Virus record (IMG/VR): IMGVR_UViG_3300020442_001753
Coordinates: 1 to 24,386 of that record
Length of the DNA: 24,386 nucleotides
Strand: one strand, 5' to 3'
Source: a virus
Part shown: positions 22,303 through 24,386 of the stretch, piece by piece
Layout: the number at the start of each line of letters is the position of its first letter
Position numbering within the stretch: position 1 is the first letter of the stretch
The notes under the pieces: model-generated
Told to the model about the DNA's origin: nothing
Databases searched by the model: none
What the model saw: only the letters and a program-made list of their open reading frames with translations
Translations under genes and position numbers: made by a program

Positions 22303-22533
22303 ATGGCGCTCGATTCAACTGCTGTCTTACTCGCAATGGGTGCGGTAATCTTACTGCAAACAATTGGAATAGGTTTAGTGATTGGATATCTAGTTCGTGC
22401 CTACATCCACGATGTAACTCCCCAATATTCTCACCCTGAGATGTTCGATGAACATGGCAACCCTGTTGCCGACACTCTAATCTCTTTCCGATTTGAAGGT
22501 GAGACCCCCTACCTCGATGAATTTGACGACTAA
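22303..22533 (+). CDS. Small single-helix membrane protein
   Basis: A 76-residue protein with an N-terminal transmembrane helix (LLAMGAVILLQTIGIGLVIGYLV, about 9-31) and an acidic soluble tail with YSHPEMFDEHGNPVADTLIS and FEGETPYLDEFDD. The HPEMFDEHGN motif is one I associate with cyanophage proteins next to nrdC-type glutaredoxins; the role is unknown. GGGAG (22291-22295) lies 7 bases before the ATG, a good ribosome site. The next gene begins two bases after its stop. Confidence 0.8.
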   Translation: MALDSTAVLLAMGAVILLQTIGIGLVIGYLVRAYIHDVTPQYSHPEMFDEHGNPVADTLISFRFEGETPYLDEFDD

Positions 22534-22535
22534 TC

Positions 22536-22985
22536 ATGGCAAAACTTCCTAACAATCCACTGGTCTCCGAACTGTTCAAAGCAGTACACGGTGCTAAGAC
22601 TGTGGATAAGAAGGTTGAACTACTGGAATCCCACAAACGGGATGACGTGAAGGCAATCCTTATCTGGAACTTCGATAAGGGTATCAAGTCTGCCATCCCT
22701 GAGGGTGCTGTTCCTTACAAGAAGAACGAATCACCTGCTGGTACCGATGGACACACCCGTCTGGTGCATGAGTGGCGGTCACTGTATAACTTTATCCGTG
22801 GCGGCAACGACAAGATTTCTCAGATGCGTCGGGAGACCCTGCTGATTCAACTGTTGGAGTCACTCCATGCTGATGAGGCAGAGATCGTTACCCTGGTCAA
22901 GGATGGTGAACTGCAAAGCAAGTATCGCATCACTCGTAGTGTTGTAGAGAAAGCGTACCCTGAGATCCACTGGCGTGATAAGTGA
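22536..22985 (+). CDS. DUF6433-like conserved cyanophage protein
   Basis: The 149-residue soluble protein shows the recognisable course of DUF6433: KKVELLESHKRDDVKAILIWNFD (about 26-48), IPEGAVPYKKNESPAGTDGHTRL (54-76), NFIRGGNDKISQMRRETLLIQLLESLHADEAEIV (86-119) and ITRSVVEKAYPEI (132-144). This family is widespread in T4-like marine phages; no biochemical role is known to me. It probably is a helical core-genome protein. It is followed by a radical SAM gene with a GTGA overlap, which implies coordinated translation. Confidence 0.82.
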   Translation: MAKLPNNPLVSELFKAVHGAKTVDKKVELLESHKRDDVKAILIWNFDKGIKSAIPEGAVPYKKNESPAGTDGHTRLVHEWRSLYNFIRGGNDKISQMRRETLLIQLLESLHADEAEIVTLVKDGELQSKYRITRSVVEKAYPEIHWRDK

Positions 22986-24094
22986 AGTTTCTCATTGATC
23001 TAACAGATCATTGCAACTCCAAGTGTCCTCTGTGTGCCAGACATAAGACATCATATAACGATGAGGTTGCGGTGCTCGCACCCGATCCATCAATGAACCT
23101 GTCAAAGATTTCACTTCAACAGTGGAAGACATGGTTCCCACAAGAGACCCTTGAGAAGACAGAGTTGATCTACTTCCAAGGGTCTTTTGGTGAGCCAACA
23201 TTATGTGATGATCTGCTTGAGATATATGCCTACACCCTGAAATCCAACCCCAACATCGTCTTCCAGATGAGTACCAACGGTGGTACCCGTGACGATGAAT
23301 TCTGGGGCAGACTTGGTGCTCTCATGGGAGCATCACACAAAGATAGTTTCCTCATCTTTTCTATTGATGGTCTAGAAGATACCCTGCAGCAATACCGTGT
23401 GGGTGTGGACTACAAGAAGGTGATGCAGAGTGCTAAAGCATTCATCAAGGCAGGTGGTCCTGCTGTGTGGAGGATGCTGGTGTTCAAGCACAACCAACAC
23501 CAGATAAAAAGATGTAAGACACTGAGCAAACTGTGGAGGTTCAAAGACTTCCAACACACTCGTGTCAATGATATGTATGACGCCAGTGGACGTGGAGACG
23601 GTAAGTTTACGTATTCCTACAGGGATAAGGTGCACACCCTGCAGGTAGCAGATGATCCAGACCAAACGTACCGTCCAGACCCCGTAGCAGAGGACTCAGA
23701 GGTCGTGTGTCGCTATGGTCATACCAAAGGCAGTCCTGGGCAACTGAGGATTGATAGTAGGGGTGTGGTGCATGCCTGCTGCTTCCACCAGTCACGTCTC
23801 AGGTTCTTCTACCCTGGATATTATATTGACAATGATCCTGATGCACCTGCGGTCTTCCGTGACATCAACAACCCAAACAAGGGAGTGGGTGCAGAGTATA
23901 TGCAGAAGGTCTTCTGGGACAACGTGATCCCTTTGATTGAGGAGCAGGGCGGTATCAAAACTATCTCCTTAGAGCACCACTCGTTACATGATGTATTGCA
24001 AACTCCCTTTTTCCAACACACTCTGGTAGAATCTTGGAGTAATAGACCGCACATCTGTGCAGACTATTGCGGTAAGAAAAGATGTATCCGTTGA
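22982..24094 (+). CDS. Radical SAM protein with SPASM-like C terminus
   Basis: A 370-residue protein starting at GTG 22982, overlapping the previous stop as GTGA. CNSKCPLC (C11, C15, C18) is the CxxxCxxC [4Fe-4S] radical SAM motif. Further conserved features are FQGSFGEPTLCDDL (the GGEP-like strand), STNGG and SIDGLEDTLQQYR. Two later Cys groups, C266-C267 in VVHACCFHQ and C359, C363, C368 in ICADYCGKKRC, look like ligands of an auxiliary SPASM or Twitch cluster. Such enzymes modify peptides or sugars; the nearby oxygenases and glycan genes offer possible partners, but no precursor peptide is assigned. A promoter overlaps its stop codon. Confidence 0.88.
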   Translation: MKFLIDLTDHCNSKCPLCARHKTSYNDEVAVLAPDPSMNLSKISLQQWKTWFPQETLEKTELIYFQGSFGEPTLCDDLLEIYAYTLKSNPNIVFQMSTNGGTRDDEFWGRLGALMGASHKDSFLIFSIDGLEDTLQQYRVGVDYKKVMQSAKAFIKAGGPAVWRMLVFKHNQHQIKRCKTLSKLWRFKDFQHTRVNDMYDASGRGDGKFTYSYRDKVHTLQVADDPDQTYRPDPVAEDSEVVCRYGHTKGSPGQLRIDSRGVVHACCFHQSRLRFFYPGYYIDNDPDAPAVFRDINNPNKGVGAEYMQKVFWDNVIPLIEEQGGIKTISLEHHSLHDVLQTPFFQHTLVESWSNRPHICADYCGKKRCIR

Positions 24095-24118
24095 TACATT
24101 TCTTCTTTTCTATATAAT
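24091..24118 (+). promoter_or_regulatory. Sigma-70-type promoter for the riboswitch-peptide unit
   Basis: TTGATA (24091-24096, overlapping the radical SAM stop) and TATAAT (24113-24118) are separated by 16 bases. The expected start, about 24125, lies just before the riboswitch-like element. Confidence 0.65.
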
Positions 24119-24130
24119 ACTACATCATGA

Positions 24131-24187
24131 AATCGTTCATCCAACTTTGTTGGACGCAAGTAAGTCGCGGAACGGAGCGTTCATCCC
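24131..24187 (+). ncRNA. Likely glutamine-II (Downstream-peptide) riboswitch
   Basis: From about 24134 the leader reads CGTTCA, then a perfect hairpin TCCAAC-TTT-GTTGGA (24140-24154), CGCAAGTAAG, CGCG and GAACG (24170-24174). CGTTC (24134-24138) can pair with GAACG beyond the hairpin, forming a pseudoknot. That order is what I remember of the Downstream-peptide/glnA RNA class that binds glutamine and occurs in marine picocyanobacteria and their phages upstream of short frames. Here a 53-residue peptide follows directly. A second CGTTC (24178-24182) can pair with the same GAACG over a GAG loop, burying GGAG, a plausible OFF state. Not verified by covariance. Confidence 0.7.
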
Positions 24188-24349
24188 ATGATTGATCTAC
24201 TTCTCTACACGGGCATGCTTTGCACTGACGCTGAGGACATAATCCGACGTGCCAGTACACATGAAGCCATTAGTGCAGCAGTTCAAGCTGAGGTGATAGC
24301 GACCGTAAAGGAAGCAACACCCGAATGCAATTGGGACGCAAACGACTGA
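24188..24349 (+). CDS. Riboswitch-controlled 53-residue downstream peptide
   Basis: MIDLLLYTGMLCTDAEDIIR continues with RASTHEAISAAVQAEVIATV and ends KEATPECNWDAND, 53 residues, acidic and helical. The length fits the 17-100 codons typical of peptides after Downstream-peptide RNAs. An L-L-x-Y-T-G-M-x-C start and a C-x-W-D-A-N-D end recur in cyanophage small proteins as I recall them; the function is unknown. GGAG (24174-24177) is the only ribosome site, 10 bases before the ATG, and lies in the switching hairpin. Candidates for its role include modulation of a host nitrogen or photosynthesis enzyme (speculative). The next gene starts beyond the window; AGGAG at 24378-24382 is probably its ribosome site. 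Confidence 0.75.
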   Translation: MIDLLLYTGMLCTDAEDIIRRASTHEAISAAVQAEVIATVKEATPECNWDAND

Positions 24350-24386
24350 AGGAACGGGGCAAAAATCCCATTCTTTTAGGAGACCT

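Noticed and set aside
24127-24195. 22-codon frame MKSFIQLCWT...
   Set aside because: Overlaps the riboswitch-like RNA entirely and has no ribosome site; the structured RNA explains the sequence better.
1-24386. tRNA genes, CRISPR arrays, insertion sequences, introns or homing endonucleases
   Set aside because: None seen by reading: no repeat-spacer pattern, no transposase or endonuclease motif, psbA is uninterrupted, and no cloverleaf was found in the spacers.

Overview
The window comes from a T4-like cyanophage (cyanomyovirus) that most likely infects marine Synechococcus or Prochlorococcus. It is not a cellular chromosome. The evidence is the photosynthesis genes psbA, psbD, plastocyanin and ferredoxin set among tiny cyanophage proteins (DUF6552-like and DUF6433-like proteins, a short glutaredoxin, small membrane proteins), T4-style late promoter motifs (TATAAATA/CTAAATA), and all genes on one strand with almost no spacers. 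The moderate GC content fits a Synechococcus-type host, but that is an inference.

Region 1 (1-14840) is one uninterrupted glycan-synthesis block of 17 genes. It opens with the 3' part of a GDP-mannose 3,5-epimerase. Then come an FkbM-type methyltransferase, glycosyltransferases of many folds (GT11-like twice, GT17, exostosin-like, DUF5672, GT10, GT2, GT7-like, GT25) and two 2-oxoglutarate/Fe(II) oxygenases. It ends with four genes carrying six tandem copies of a TOD1/MUCI70 (formerly DUF616) glycosyltransferase-like domain, three of them fused in one 825-residue protein. Every one of the 16 gene junctions overlaps, mostly by 4 bases, so the block is probably one translationally coupled transcript. 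A reasonable reading is that it builds and decorates an unusual oligosaccharide, on the virion or on the host surface.

Region 2 (14841-18609) is a photosystem II cassette: a structured leader, psbA (D1), a 93-residue unknown, psbD (D2), a secreted HEGWH putative metallopeptidase and small membrane proteins. Strong hairpins follow psbA and psbD.

Region 3 (18610-24386) holds an amidinotransferase-fold enzyme, plastocyanin, ferredoxin, small cyanophage proteins, a third putative 2OG oxygenase, glutaredoxin, a DUF6433-like protein and a radical SAM protein. It ends with a promoter, a likely glutamine-II (Downstream-peptide) riboswitch and its 53-residue downstream peptide. D1, D2, plastocyanin and ferredoxin together could maintain light-driven electron flow during infection. 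The riboswitch suggests sensing of host nitrogen status. Several boundaries in regions 2 and 3 place promoter elements inside or next to terminator hairpins.

No gene-free stretch longer than 300 bases exists, and no tRNA, CRISPR array, insertion sequence or convincing minus-strand gene was seen.
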